Assembly (NCBI GenBank): GCA_016714535.1
Contig: JADKDR010000006.1
Span: 397,695-461,694, forward strand
DNA length: 64,000 nt
Direction: 5' to 3'
DNA from: Bacteroidota bacterium
GTDB lineage: Bacteria > Bacteroidota > Bacteroidia > AKYH767-A > OLB10
The position numbers and the translations under genes were made by a program. Positions within the stretch are counted from its first letter, which is position 1, and every line of letters starts with the position of its first letter. Of this stretch, positions 8,479-18,229 are shown piece by piece. The notes beneath the pieces are model-generated. The model had not been told where the DNA came from and did no database searches. It saw only the letters and a list, made by a program, of their open reading frames with translations.

Positions 8479-11037
8479 ATGAAAAAATTAATTGGATTGC
8501 TAATGCTAGCAATTATTCCGTTTGCATCTAAATCACAGTTAACGGTAAGTGGTGGCCTTACACCACAGCAATTGGTTCAAAACGTTTTGTTAGGAAGCGG
8601 TATTACTGCTTTTAATGTTACCTTCACAGGCGACCCTGTTGCCATTGGAACTTTTAATGGCGTTAATTCGAATATTGGTTTGGATAGTGGCATTATTATG
8701 ACCAGTGGTGATATTGCCCAGGCGGCAGGTGCCAATACCATGCAGGGTGCTGGGCTTGCCAATGGTGCTTCGGGCGATGCAGATCTTGATTTCATTAACA
8801 GCACCACCACACAAAATGCATGTGTACTTGAATTTGATTTTGTTCCTGCATCAAGTAATATAAAGTTCAATTTCGTATTTGGGTCTGAAGAGTATAACGA
8901 ATTTGTTAACTCCAGTTTTAACGATGTATTTGCCTTCCTGCTTAGCGGCCCCGGTATTATTGGTCAGCAAAATCTGGCCCTGGTACCTGCTACCACTTTA
9001 CCTGTTGCTATCAATAATGTAAATAATGGTAATGCCTTTGGTCAAAGTAATGGCCCTTGTACAAATTGCACCTACTTCATCGACAATACCAACGGAACCA
9101 CTGCCCAATACGATGCTTTTACTACCGTACTAACTGCGTATGCCATTGTAAATCCCTGCGATACCTTTCATATCAAATTAGCAATTGCAGATGCGGTTGA
9201 CCAAATATTGGATTCAGGAGTTTTGCTTGAAGCTGCAAGTTTTACCGGAGGTGTTCCTCTTATTAGTGCCACCTTTGCTTCACAATATGCTCTAAACGAT
9301 TCTTCCATTATAGAAGGTTGTACCGATGTAACCGTACGTTTTTCTTATCCTGATACGGTTGCAGTTGATACCTATATTAAATTAGCGTATGCTGGCACAG
9401 CTACCAATGGTATAGATTATAATCAACTACCTGATTCTGTAAAAATTCCTGCTGGCGACTCTACCACTTTCATTTCTATTTATCCTGTTTCGGATGCATT
9501 GCCTGAAGGTGTTGAAACCATAGAAATTTCTCAAACCAACTTACCGCCATGCCTTGTTGCTCCTTCTCCGCTAATTGTAAAAATCAGAGATAAAACACCA
9601 TTTCAGGCATATGTAAGTAATGACACTACCATTTGTTCCGGAAATACCGTAAACCTTCAAGCATTTATTGTTACAGGTCAGCAGCCATACACCATTAGTT
9701 GGGACAATGGGGTTTCTACCGATTCCATTTATACTGTATCGCCTACGCAAACTACTACTTACAATGTTAGCATAACCGATGCATGCGGACAACCATTTAC
9801 ACAATCGATAACAGTATCGGTATTGCCCAATGGACCCGTACTAGCCTTAAGTGATACAACCATTTGCCCCGGCAGCAGCGTATTGCTCATGGCCAATGTT
9901 GGACTAGGGGCGGCACCACTTACGTTTAACTGGAACAATGGAGCAGCCACTACGCAGTTCTATCAAGTTACTCCATCTGCTACCACTACCTATACGGTTA
10001 CCGTTACAGATGCATGCCAGCAATCGAGTACGGGCAGTATCACGGTAACTGTGCAAAGTGCAGGCCCTCAAATATCAATTATTCCTGGCGACACTACCAT
10101 TTGCCCCGGAGCAAGTGTGGTGCTTTCCATTAACACCAACCTGGGTGTACCACCATTTACCTATACGTGGAACAATGGCTTACCATCAACTAATAATGTT
10201 ACCGTAACACCGTCATCGGCTACTACCTATAGTGTTACCGTAACCGATGCCTGCACACAAACTACCAATGCCACAGTTACTATCAGCATTTCGTCTACCC
10301 CATCATTATCAATAACCCCCGGTGATACAGCAGTATGCGAAGGCACCCAACTTACTCTGGTACCTACCGTAACCAATGCTGCGGGCAATGTTCAATACAA
10401 CTGGGACAATGGACAGGCTACATCATCAGCATATACCGTTACCGTTAACAACACGGTGGCTATCCCGCTAACTGTAACCGATGCTTGTGGCAGCACCGCC
10501 TCGCAAACCGTAAATATTACTGCCAACAAAGCGCCTACCGGAACCTTAGCCGGTCCCGATACTAGTTGCAATAACAACGAAGCTGCCTTTACCTTTACTG
10601 GTGCAGCTGCCTCTAATGCAAATTATACATGGCAGTTTACCGGTGCAACTGCGGTAACGGGCAGTGGCTCGGGTATACATCAAGCTACCTGGAATGTGGC
10701 TGGCACTTACCCATATACCCTCGTGGTAGACGATGGTAGTTGCCCAAAGCTTACCTTAACCGGTGAAATTGATGTTATTCCTTGCGAGATAATTATTCCA
10801 AACATTTTCACTCCTAATGGCGATAATTTTAATGAGCTATTCTTTATTCAAGGATTAGAAGCATTTCCAAATACTCGGGTAGAAATTTACAACCGTTGGG
10901 GTAATTTAATTTACGAAACCGATAATTATAAAAATGACTGGAGAGCAACAGATGCTCCCGATGGAGTATATTATTATATTGTAGTACCTACAAGCGATAA
11001 AGTATATAACGGTACCGTTACAATTATGAGGAAGTAG
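8479..11037 (+). CDS. Secreted multidomain protein with T9SS type B (CHU_C) sorting domain
   Basis: 852 residues. A signal peptide (1-20) is followed by a choice-of-anchor L-like domain (~30-255, containing FVFGSEEYNEFVNSSFNDVF), a Calx-beta-like segment (~280-370), and four tandem Ig-like repeats of ~75 residues (~380-690), each starting like DTTIC and ending in a VTDAC pattern. A PKD-like segment and the gliding-motility-associated C-terminal domain (~767-852, IPNIFTPNGDNFNELFF) complete it. Such proteins are exported by type IX secretion and held at or released from the cell surface, often as adhesins. The ligand is unknown. Confidence 0.88.
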   Translation: MKKLIGLLMLAIIPFASKSQLTVSGGLTPQQLVQNVLLGSGITAFNVTFTGDPVAIGTFNGVNSNIGLDSGIIMTSGDIAQAAGANTMQGAGLANGASGDADLDFINSTTTQNACVLEFDFVPASSNIKFNFVFGSEEYNEFVNSSFNDVFAFLLSGPGIIGQQNLALVPATTLPVAINNVNNGNAFGQSNGPCTNCTYFIDNTNGTTAQYDAFTTVLTAYAIVNPCDTFHIKLAIADAVDQILDSGVLLEAASFTGGVPLISATFASQYALNDSSIIEGCTDVTVRFSYPDTVAVDTYIKLAYAGTATNGIDYNQLPDSVKIPAGDSTTFISIYPVSDALPEGVETIEISQTNLPPCLVAPSPLIVKIRDKTPFQAYVSNDTTICSGNTVNLQAFIVTGQQPYTISWDNGVSTDSIYTVSPTQTTTYNVSITDACGQPFTQSITVSVLPNGPVLALSDTTICPGSSVLLMANVGLGAAPLTFNWNNGAATTQFYQVTPSATTTYTVTVTDACQQSSTGSITVTVQSAGPQISIIPGDTTICPGASVVLSINTNLGVPPFTYTWNNGLPSTNNVTVTPSSATTYSVTVTDACTQTTNATVTISISSTPSLSITPGDTAVCEGTQLTLVPTVTNAAGNVQYNWDNGQATSSAYTVTVNNTVAIPLTVTDACGSTASQTVNITANKAPTGTLAGPDTSCNNNEAAFTFTGAAASNANYTWQFTGATAVTGSGSGIHQATWNVAGTYPYTLVVDDGSCPKLTLTGEIDVIPCEIIIPNIFTPNGDNFNELFFIQGLEAFPNTRVEIYNRWGNLIYETDNYKNDWRATDAPDGVYYYIVVPTSDKVYNGTVTIMRK

Positions 11038-11058
11038 TTTTTTTCAAAACAGAAATAA

Positions 11059-11090
11059 TGCCCGGCACGTTTTCGTTGCCGGGTTTTTTA
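11059..11090 (+). terminator. Rho-independent terminator
   Basis: Stem CCCGGCA / TGCCGGG with inner CG pairs and a T-rich loop, then a run of six T, ~25 bases after the stop of the secreted protein gene. Confidence 0.9.
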
Positions 11091-11117
11091 TTTAAAAGCT
11101 ATAAAAATAAATTAATT

Positions 11118-12918
11118 AGTGCCTGCCCGAAAAGCCTCCAAACGCATTGATATCAACGGTTTCGTGTTGATAAGTAATGTCGAAAGTTGAAAAGAAAAAA
11201 CGATAATGATGGGTTTGATTCGTATTTTTAGGCGAGATTCAAAATAAATCAAGCAATGCGTCAACGATTTGATACAATTAAGAATAGGTCAATCACCTAT
11301 CAGCGAAATTATATTTCCACCAAGCTATTTCAAAAGTCGTGATGAACAACCTGCAGCTATGTTTGCATTACTGCACATATTTAAAACACCGGCATTAAAC
11401 GAAGCAGTGTTTTCTATCCTCGAAAAAAAAATAATACCTGCGCAAAAGCTACGTGCTAAAAATGGAAGGCCCGGTATGGATTTGTGGCAAATATTTGTAC
11501 TCGCTACACTACGCCATGTGCTGGATTGCAATTGGGATAGATTAATGATGATTGCAAATCATGATATTATAGTTCGAGCGTTATTGGGCATAGAACACAT
11601 AGCAGGATATGATGTGCAGCAATATGAATTTAAATATCAAACATTGATAGACAATGTAAACCTGATAGACGAGCAAATGCTGATAGAAATAAATACAGTA
11701 TTGGTGGAGATGGGTGAAAAGATTTTAAAAAAAAAGAAGACGAAAAGATACATCTAAAAACGGATAGCTATGCGGTTGAAAAAAACATACACTTTCCAAC
11801 TGACCTCAATTTGCTTTGGGACTCAATGCGCAAATGTTTTAGTATAATAGAAAATTGGCATGAGCAAGCAATCATAAACGGCTGGCGCAAAGTAAAAAGC
11901 AATACACAGACTTTTAAAGCCATATATCGCAACACAAGCTTTGCCGTATTCAAAGGCAGAAAAGAAGATGCGAAAAAAAAGCAAGTGAAACAATATTTGC
12001 AACAAGCCCGTCAACTATTACAACGATTTGAACTTGCCAAACAGGAGGTAATAAAAGCATCATTGACAGAAAAGAATTTTATTTTACTTGTGGCATTAAA
12101 GCAATATGAAAACTATGCAAAAAATTTATAGACCAAATAGAACGCAGACTACTACAAGGAGAAGTTATACCATCGAGCGAGAAAATATATTCCATATTTG
12201 AACCCGAAACAGAATGGATAACCAAAGGAAAAATAAACAAGCGAGTTGAGTTAGGCCACCTTGCATTAGTAACCACCAACCAATACAATTTGATAGTTGA
12301 TTTCAAAATGATGGAAGGCGAAAAAGATGCAGCCCAAGTAAAACCATTGATAGACAGGCTATGCCAAAGGTATCCCAATCAAATAGAAAGTATCAGCTTT
12401 GACAAAGGATTTTATAGCAAAGAAAATTTTGAGTACGTATTAAATGCAGGAATACCACAAGTAGTGATGCCCCAAAAAGGCAAAAAAAATGTACAAGAGG
12501 CAGAATACGAAAACACAAAAATATTCAAAAAAATACGCAACCAACATTCCGCAATCGAGAGCAGCATCAACATGCTCGAACATCACGGAGCCAACCGCTG
12601 CCCCGATAAAGGACATAAAAACTTTTGCAAATATTTTGCCTTCTGTGTACTTGCCACCAACCTACATCTAATAGGAAACCAACTCCTAAAACAAGAAAAG
12701 GAACAGACACAAAAGGCACTAAAAAGCTGCATAAACGAAATATTCAACGCCCGTGGCGGAGCTATGCTTAGTCACGAAAAAAAACGATTTGCTCAATGTT
12801 TTTTCCGAAAATAAAGTCCAGTCACCGTTTTTTGAGCTGCTTTTTACAACCAAAAAAAATATGTACACTACTTCGAGCTGCCTTCTATTTCTTTGACAGG
12901 AGTTTTCGGGCAGACACT
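11118..12918 (+). mobile_element. ISNCY-like insertion sequence, copy 1 (complete ends, broken transposase)
   Basis: 1,801 bp bounded by terminal inverted repeats: left AGTGCCTGCCCGAAAAG at 11118, right the complement of AGTGTCTGCCCGAAAA ending at 12918 (one mismatch in 16). It is almost identical to copy 2, which starts four bases downstream (ATAT between). It differs by small indels, mostly in A-runs, and includes a right-end segment (12882-12918) that copy 2 lacks. No convincing target-site duplication could be read. Family assignment comes from the transposase. Confidence 0.85.
11256..12745 (+). pseudogene. ISNCY-like DDE transposase, copy 1, multiply frameshifted
   Basis: Same product as the copy at 13063 but disabled. 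After the ATG at 11256 a 2-base loss (GATAC against GAGCCAC in copy 2) shifts the frame, so that reading stops within ~30 codons. The main first part is then open from 11269, and the second part opens from 11811. A missing A near 12122 stops that part at 12131, and the remainder is open from 12290. A further two-base loss in an A-run near 12721 alters the C-terminus. It also has the A9 frame junction at 11727-11735 shared with copy 2. Confidence 0.85.
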
Positions 12919-12922
12919 ATAT

Positions 12923-14691
12923 AGTGCCTGCCCGAAAAGCCTCCAAACGCATTGATATCAACGGTTTCGTGTTGATAAGTAATGTCGAAAGTTGAAAAGA
13001 AAAAACGATAATGATGGGTTTGATTCGTATTTTTAGGCGAGATTCAAAAAATAAATCAAGCAATGCGTCAACGATTTGAGCCACAATTAAGAATAGGTCA
13101 ATCACCTATCAGCGAAATTATATTTCCACCAAGCTATTTCAAAAGTCGTGATGAACAACCTGCAGCTATGTTTGCATTACTGCACATATTTAAAACACCG
13201 GCATTAAACGAAGCAGTGTTTTCTATCCTCGAAAAAAAAATAATACCTGCGCAAAAGCTACGTGCTAAAAATGGAAGGCCCGGTATGGATTTGTGGCAAA
13301 TATTTGTACTCGCTACACTACGCCATGTGCTGGATTGCAATTGGGATAGATTAATGATGATTGCAAATCATGATATTATAGTTCGAGCGTTATTGGGCAT
13401 AGAACACATAGCAGGATATGATGTGCAGCAATATGAATTTAAATATCAAACATTGATAGACAATGTAAACCTGATAGACGAGCAAATGCTGATAGAAATA
13501 AATACAGTATTGGTGGAGATGGGTGAAAAGATTTTAAAAAAAAAGAAGACGAAAAGATACATCTAAAAACGGATAGCTATGCGGTTGAAAAAAACATACA
13601 CTTTCCAACTGACCTCAATTTGCTTTGGGACTCAATGCGCAAATGTTTTAGTATAATAGAAAATTGGCATGAGCAAGCAATCATAAACGGCTGGCGCAAA
13701 GTAAAAAGCAATACACAGACTTTTAAAGCCATATATCGCAACACAAGCTTTGCCGTATTCAAAGGCAGAAAAGAAGATGCGAAAAAAAAGCAAGTGAAAC
13801 AATATTTGCAACAAGCCCGTCAACTATTACAACGATTTGAACTTGCCAAACAGGAGGTAATAAAAGCATCATTGACAGAAAAGAATTTTATTTTACTTGT
13901 GGCATTAAAGCAATATGAAAACTATGCAAAAAAATTTATAGACCAAATAGAACGCAGACTACTACAAGGAGAAGTTATACCATCGAGCGAGAAAATATAT
14001 TCCATATCTGAACCCGAAACAGAATGGATAACCAAAGGAAAAATAAACAAGCGAGTTGAGTTAGGCCACCTTGCATTAGTAACCACCAACCAATACAATT
14101 TGATAGTTGATTTCAAAATGATGGAAGGCGAAAAAGATGCAGCCCAAGTAAAACCATTGATAGACAGGCTATGCCAAAGGTATCCCAATCAAATAGAAAG
14201 TATCAGCTTTGACAAAGGATTTTATAGCAAAGAAAATTTTGAGTACGTATTAAATGCAGGAATACCACAAGTAGTGATGCCCCAAAAAGGCAAAAAAAAT
14301 GTACAAGAGGCAGAATACGAAAACACAAAAATATTCAAAAAAATACGCAACCAACATTCCGCAATCGAGAGCAGCATCAACATGCTCGAACATCACGGAG
14401 CCAACCGCTGCCCCGATAAAGGACATAAAAACTTTTGCAAATATTTTGCCTTCTGTGTACTTGCCACCAACCTACATCTAATAGGAAACCAACTCCTAAA
14501 ACAAGAAAAGGAACAGACACAAAAGGCACTAAAAAAAGCTGCATAAACGAAATATTCAACGCCCGTGGCGGAGCTATGCTTAGTCACGAAAAAAAACGAT
14601 TTGCTCAATGTTTTTTCCGAAAATAAAGTCCAGTCACCGTTTTTTGAGCTGCTTTTACAACCAAAAAAATATGTACACTACTTCGAGCTGC
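12923..14691 (+). mobile_element. ISNCY-like insertion sequence, copy 2 (right end missing)
   Basis: Starts with the left inverted repeat AGTGCCTGCCCGAAAAG at 12923 and matches copy 1 until CTTCGAGCTGC at 14681-14691, where the two diverge. The last 37 bases of copy 1, including the right inverted repeat, are absent, and no substitute repeat is seen in the next few hundred bases. Its transposase is the better preserved of the two. Being in the same orientation as copy 1, it makes a direct tandem of about 3.57 kb. Confidence 0.85.
13063..14546 (+). CDS. ISNCY-like DDE transposase, two frames joined by a -1 shift at an A9 run
   Basis: Frame 1 (13063-13566) starts MRQRFEPQLRIGQSPISEII and contains GRPGMDLWQIFVLATLR, typical of the ISNCY (ISDol1-like) group. 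Frame 2, open from before 13620 to 14546, carries the rest (HFPTDLNLLWDSMRKC, SFDKGFYSKENF, NQHSAIESSINMLEHHG) with likely catalytic Asp and Glu. A -1 slip in the nine-A run at 13536-13544 gives KILKKKEDEKIHLKTDSYAV and one protein of 494 residues, a normal length. The shift could be programmed, as in many IS elements, or a mutation. Catalytic residues are inferred from motif position. Confidence 0.8.
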
Positions 14692-15150
14692 TGTTTACTA
14701 CGAATATAAAATAATTTCAGGGCTAACACCCCTCGAAATAAGATCAATTAGCTTTTCTACGAAGATACAAGGGCTACGCCCCTGATTTTACACATCTGAA
14801 GCACGGATGCCTATTGGTTTTGCAAAACGATATTTCAAATTGTTGTAAAATTGCAATTGGCGTGCCTTTTTTTCTTGTGGATACATACAGATATATGACT
14901 AGCTTTTTCACTTTACATTGAGTGATTGTTTAAGTTTTTGAATTTTCTATGTGCGAATTGTAAATTAACAATGTATGATGTTGTATCCGCATTTCAAATG
15001 CTGACGAGTGAGGGCATCCGTAAGTACCGCTGCAAGACTGTGCTGCGCCTTTGTGCGTAGTCACTTTTATTGCACAATTGTTTGAGGTTGCATACTCAGC
15101 AAATTTTAAACATGTATCTTCAAACTAATTTACCCGCAGCCAAATAGTAT

Positions 15151-15158
15151 TATTTTTG
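15151..15158 (+). promoter_or_regulatory. Putative -7 element (TAnnTTTG)
   Basis: TATTTTTG matches the Bacteroidota -7 consensus, ~65 bases before the ATG at 15223. A start site a few bases later would place the 15166 hairpin at the very 5' end of the mRNA. Confidence 0.4.
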
Positions 15159-15165
15159 ATACTAA

Positions 15166-15182
15166 TCTCGCCAAAGGCGAGA
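15166..15182 (+). promoter_or_regulatory. Perfect leader hairpin
   Basis: TCTCGCC-AAA-GGCGAGA, a 7-bp perfect stem with a 3-base loop, between a -7-like element and the start codon at 15223. It could stabilise the mRNA end or be a weak terminator; the following bases (CGTATTTTTATA) are only moderately T-rich. Confidence 0.4.
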
Positions 15183-15222
15183 CGTATTTTTATAAAAACA
15201 AAAAATATAAATTCCTTTTGCT

Positions 15223-16452
15223 ATGAAAAAAAGTGTTGTTGTATTGCTTATTATCCATTGCACATTACAAATGGTGCATGCACAAACAGCCGACCAAAAG
15301 CGTAACATGCACTGGTATTTTGGTGTGTTTGCGGGTTTAGATTTTACAAGTGGTACAGCAGTTGCGGACACCAATGGGCAAATTTCTACATTAGAAAGCA
15401 CAGCAGTAATTTCTGATACCAATGGCATACTGCAATGTTATTTTGGCTATGGCTATCAAACCAATTATGATTGGTGCATTTATAATCGTGAGCATAAAAC
15501 CATGCCTAATGGATGTGGCATAGGCAATGGCAATAGTACACCGAACGACTGCGCAGTATTTATACCCAAGCCAGGCGATGATAGTACCTATTTTCTTTTT
15601 ACAGTTGATGGCTGGGAAGGGCAATTTATGCGTGGTTTGCGCTGGCACGAAATAGACATGAGGCAAGATAGTGGTCGAGGGGATGTTGTATCAAAGGACA
15701 ATGTATTTTTGCAGCAAATAAATTTGATTGATAGCACGGTAAAATATATTGTGCTGCAAATAAATGACCACGATAGCCTGGAGTTAATAGGCAATACAAA
15801 TTTAAACATGGCAACAAGAGAAAATTATATTTTGCAATTGTCAACTGAAATAGAAAATCGCAATCTTTTATTTGCGCAGCGTGAAACATTTATAGTAAGT
15901 TTGTTGAACGAAGCAGCAACACGATTAGGCCAAACATCAACAAGCGAAACCCCTTTGATGAATGATAAAACAGTGTATGAAATAGAATTGGATTATCATA
16001 CTTATGGTGAAAGTGTAATTGAAAACCATATGGTAACGCTTTACTCCATTGCTGTGCAATGTCCATACAGCGCGGGTAATGCAGTTTACAAAGCAAGAGC
16101 ATGGCTCGAAAATTTGTACGATTCACTTTATTGGGACGATGCGAATGTTTGTTTTAACGAAGGCATTTATAGACAAAGCAATTTATCAAACCTGCCTATC
16201 AACAGCAACATTATTGTAAGACCAAATCCATCAAGCGGAATTGTAGAAATTGTAAAATCAAGAGCATTGCAAAGCAATTGCAGTGTATCAATAAAAAATT
16301 CAGTGGGCAAAATTGTATTTGAACAAGCAATTGATTGCAAACAAGGTTCGCAATTTATTGATGTAAGCAAACTTGCAAATGGTGTTTACACCATTACAAT
16401 AGTGAGCGAGCAAACAATGCAACTCAATCAAAAATTAATTATCATGAAATGA
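15223..16452 (+). CDS. Secreted protein with T9SS type A sorting domain, function unknown
   Basis: 409 residues. A signal peptide (MKKSVVVLLIIHCTLQMVHAQ) leads to a domain with an NDCAVFIPKPGDDSTYFLFT segment. The same pattern (NGNIILPYPGDTNKYVLIHQ) occurs in the next gene, so the two look paralogous. The C-terminal ~75 residues (from VRPNPSSGIVEIV to LNQKLIIMK) form a type A T9SS sorting domain. It should therefore be exported across the outer membrane by T9SS. Its TGA overlaps the next ATG (ATGA). The main domain was not recognised. Confidence 0.75.
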   Translation: MKKSVVVLLIIHCTLQMVHAQTADQKRNMHWYFGVFAGLDFTSGTAVADTNGQISTLESTAVISDTNGILQCYFGYGYQTNYDWCIYNREHKTMPNGCGIGNGNSTPNDCAVFIPKPGDDSTYFLFTVDGWEGQFMRGLRWHEIDMRQDSGRGDVVSKDNVFLQQINLIDSTVKYIVLQINDHDSLELIGNTNLNMATRENYILQLSTEIENRNLLFAQRETFIVSLLNEAATRLGQTSTSETPLMNDKTVYEIELDYHTYGESVIENHMVTLYSIAVQCPYSAGNAVYKARAWLENLYDSLYWDDANVCFNEGIYRQSNLSNLPINSNIIVRPNPSSGIVEIVKSRALQSNCSVSIKNSVGKIVFEQAIDCKQGSQFIDVSKLANGVYTITIVSEQTMQLNQKLIIMK

Positions 16453-17946
16453 AAAAGTTTGTATTAATTTTTCTTTACTGTTGTAGTTTAACCCTTGCCA
16501 ATGGGCAAGGGTTGAACCATCAATGGTTGATGGGGAATCAATGGAATCAATTAGTTGATAAGGGTCGTATGACTTTTGACACCAATAGTTATACTCTAAA
16601 TACTGAATTGCGCAAAATGAGTTTCGATGGCACCAACGCCTCCATCTGCGACAGCATCGGCAACTTACTAATGAGCAGCAATGGCGTATGGATAGCCAAT
16701 GCCACAGGCGATACCATGGACAATGGCGCAGGCCTTAACCCGGGTTATTTTGTAAATTCATGGCCCAATGGTTTATTAATTGTAAACGGAAATATTATTT
16801 TGCCATACCCAGGCGATACCAATAAATATGTGTTGATTCACCAAACAAGAACCTCACTGGCTCCAGCAAGTTATCCTTCAAATGAATTATTTTATTCTGT
16901 AATTGACAAGACTTTGGACACAGGAATGGGAAGTGTAATTTCAAAAAATAATATTATTTTTCAAGATACAATTATTTGGGGCATTGCCGCTTGTCGCCAT
17001 GCCAATGGCAGAGATTGGTGGATTGTAACTATTAAAGATAGTAGTGATATTGCATATAAAGTTTTATTAGCTGATAATGGAATCGCAAAAGTTGATACGC
17101 AAAGTTTAGGCTTTCTTCCATGGGGTTATGGAAATGCTTCGCGCATCCAGTTCAATCTTTTTGGTAACAAATTTATTTACACGACTTACGATAATCCAAT
17201 TGACCGTAATAGTACAATAGTGCTTGCCAATTTTGATAGATGCACTGGCTTATTTAGCAATACTCAAACTAAAGTATTATCTAACGGTGCATATATTTGG
17301 GGTATTACTTTTTCGCCAAGCGGTCAATATGCTTATGCTGCAACATCAAACCTTTTATTTCGTTGATGTTAATACCTTTGCATGTAGATACGGTAGGTGT
17401 ATACGATGGTTTTTATGACCTGCCAAACGCATATACAACATTTGGCCCTATGTACTTAGCCGCCAACGGCCACATATACATGATAAGTATGGGGCAGTGC
17501 CTTGCGCATACATGAAATAAGCGCACCTGATAGTGCCGATACACTTTGCAATTTTCAACAACATAATATTTTCCTCAACTTTTGGAATTTCCGCGCTGTA
17601 CCAAATCACCCAAATTATTATTTAGGGTGCGATACAAGTTTGGGTTGCCCTTGTTTGGCTAATGTGGGGTTGCAAGAAAACGGCACACACGATTTTCGTT
17701 TTCGTGTTTATCCCAATCCTGTTGTAAATAATTTTGTTAACATAGGGTATATACTACCGCAAAACAAAAATGGAGTTTTAAAATTATATGATGTAAACGG
17801 CAAACAACTTTACACGCAAGGCTTGCCGCCTTGGAGTAATGAGCAAAGAGAAATTGCCATTGCTTTGCAATGGTATGTATAATCTTGTAATACAATCGGG
17901 TAATTTTATTGCAAGTAAAAAAATAATTGTAGCGCATGACAAATAG
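16449..17946 (+). pseudogene. Secreted T9SS cargo paralogue, multiply frameshifted
   Basis: Begins with a signal peptide (MKKFVLIFLYCCSLTLANGQ) and reads well for ~300 residues to a stop at 17366. The protein then continues in other frames: VYDGFYDLPNAYTTFGPMYL (~17400-17490), then from 17502 a frame through VYPNPVVNNFVNIGYILPQN, and finally MYNLVIQSGNFIASKKIIVA to TAG at 17944. At least three shifts are needed to rebuild one protein ending in a type A T9SS sorting domain. Several are not in homopolymers, which favours real decay. It overlaps the upstream paralogue by ATGA. Confidence 0.75.
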
Positions 17947-18113
17947 TTACGCAGAAACATTGACCACGAAAAGAGGCGCATCCGATAACAATAGATTTAA
18001 TGAAATGGCGGCAGTTATCCGTACTCATTGCGTTTGCCGTGCTTCAATATTTTATCCGTACTCAAACCTTATATACTCCTAACCGCCACTTCATAAATCC
18101 CGAGTCGTTAAAT

Positions 18114-18140
18114 CACATCACGGTTGATGTGTTTTTTTTT
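18114..18140 (+). terminator. Rho-independent terminator
   Basis: CACATCA-CGGT-TGATGTG stem-loop followed by nine T. It closes the 15223-17946 unit and runs through the short open frame at 18000-18188, which therefore is unlikely to be a gene. Confidence 0.85.
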
Positions 18141-18229
18141 AATACAGCGACTGCAGGCCAATTGTTAGTGGGCGTTTTGATACCTTAGCAAAAAATAATT
18201 CATTTACCTAAGCGTTATCTTAGCAAGCC

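Larger units (their letters stand above)
14692..15222 (+). other. Intergenic region after IS copy 2; no gene seen
   Basis: About 530 bases with no convincing reading frame on either strand. It holds the leader and probable promoter of the gene at 15223 (TATTTTTG at 15151) and a hairpin at 15166. The part next to the IS shows no inverted repeat matching the element's ends. Confidence 0.6.

Noticed and set aside
11118..14691. Composite transposon formed by the two IS copies
   Set aside because: Only four bases lie between the copies, so there is no cargo, and the outer right end is missing.
18000..18188. 62-codon open frame
   Set aside because: It runs through a strong terminator (stem and nine T) and has no recognisable product.
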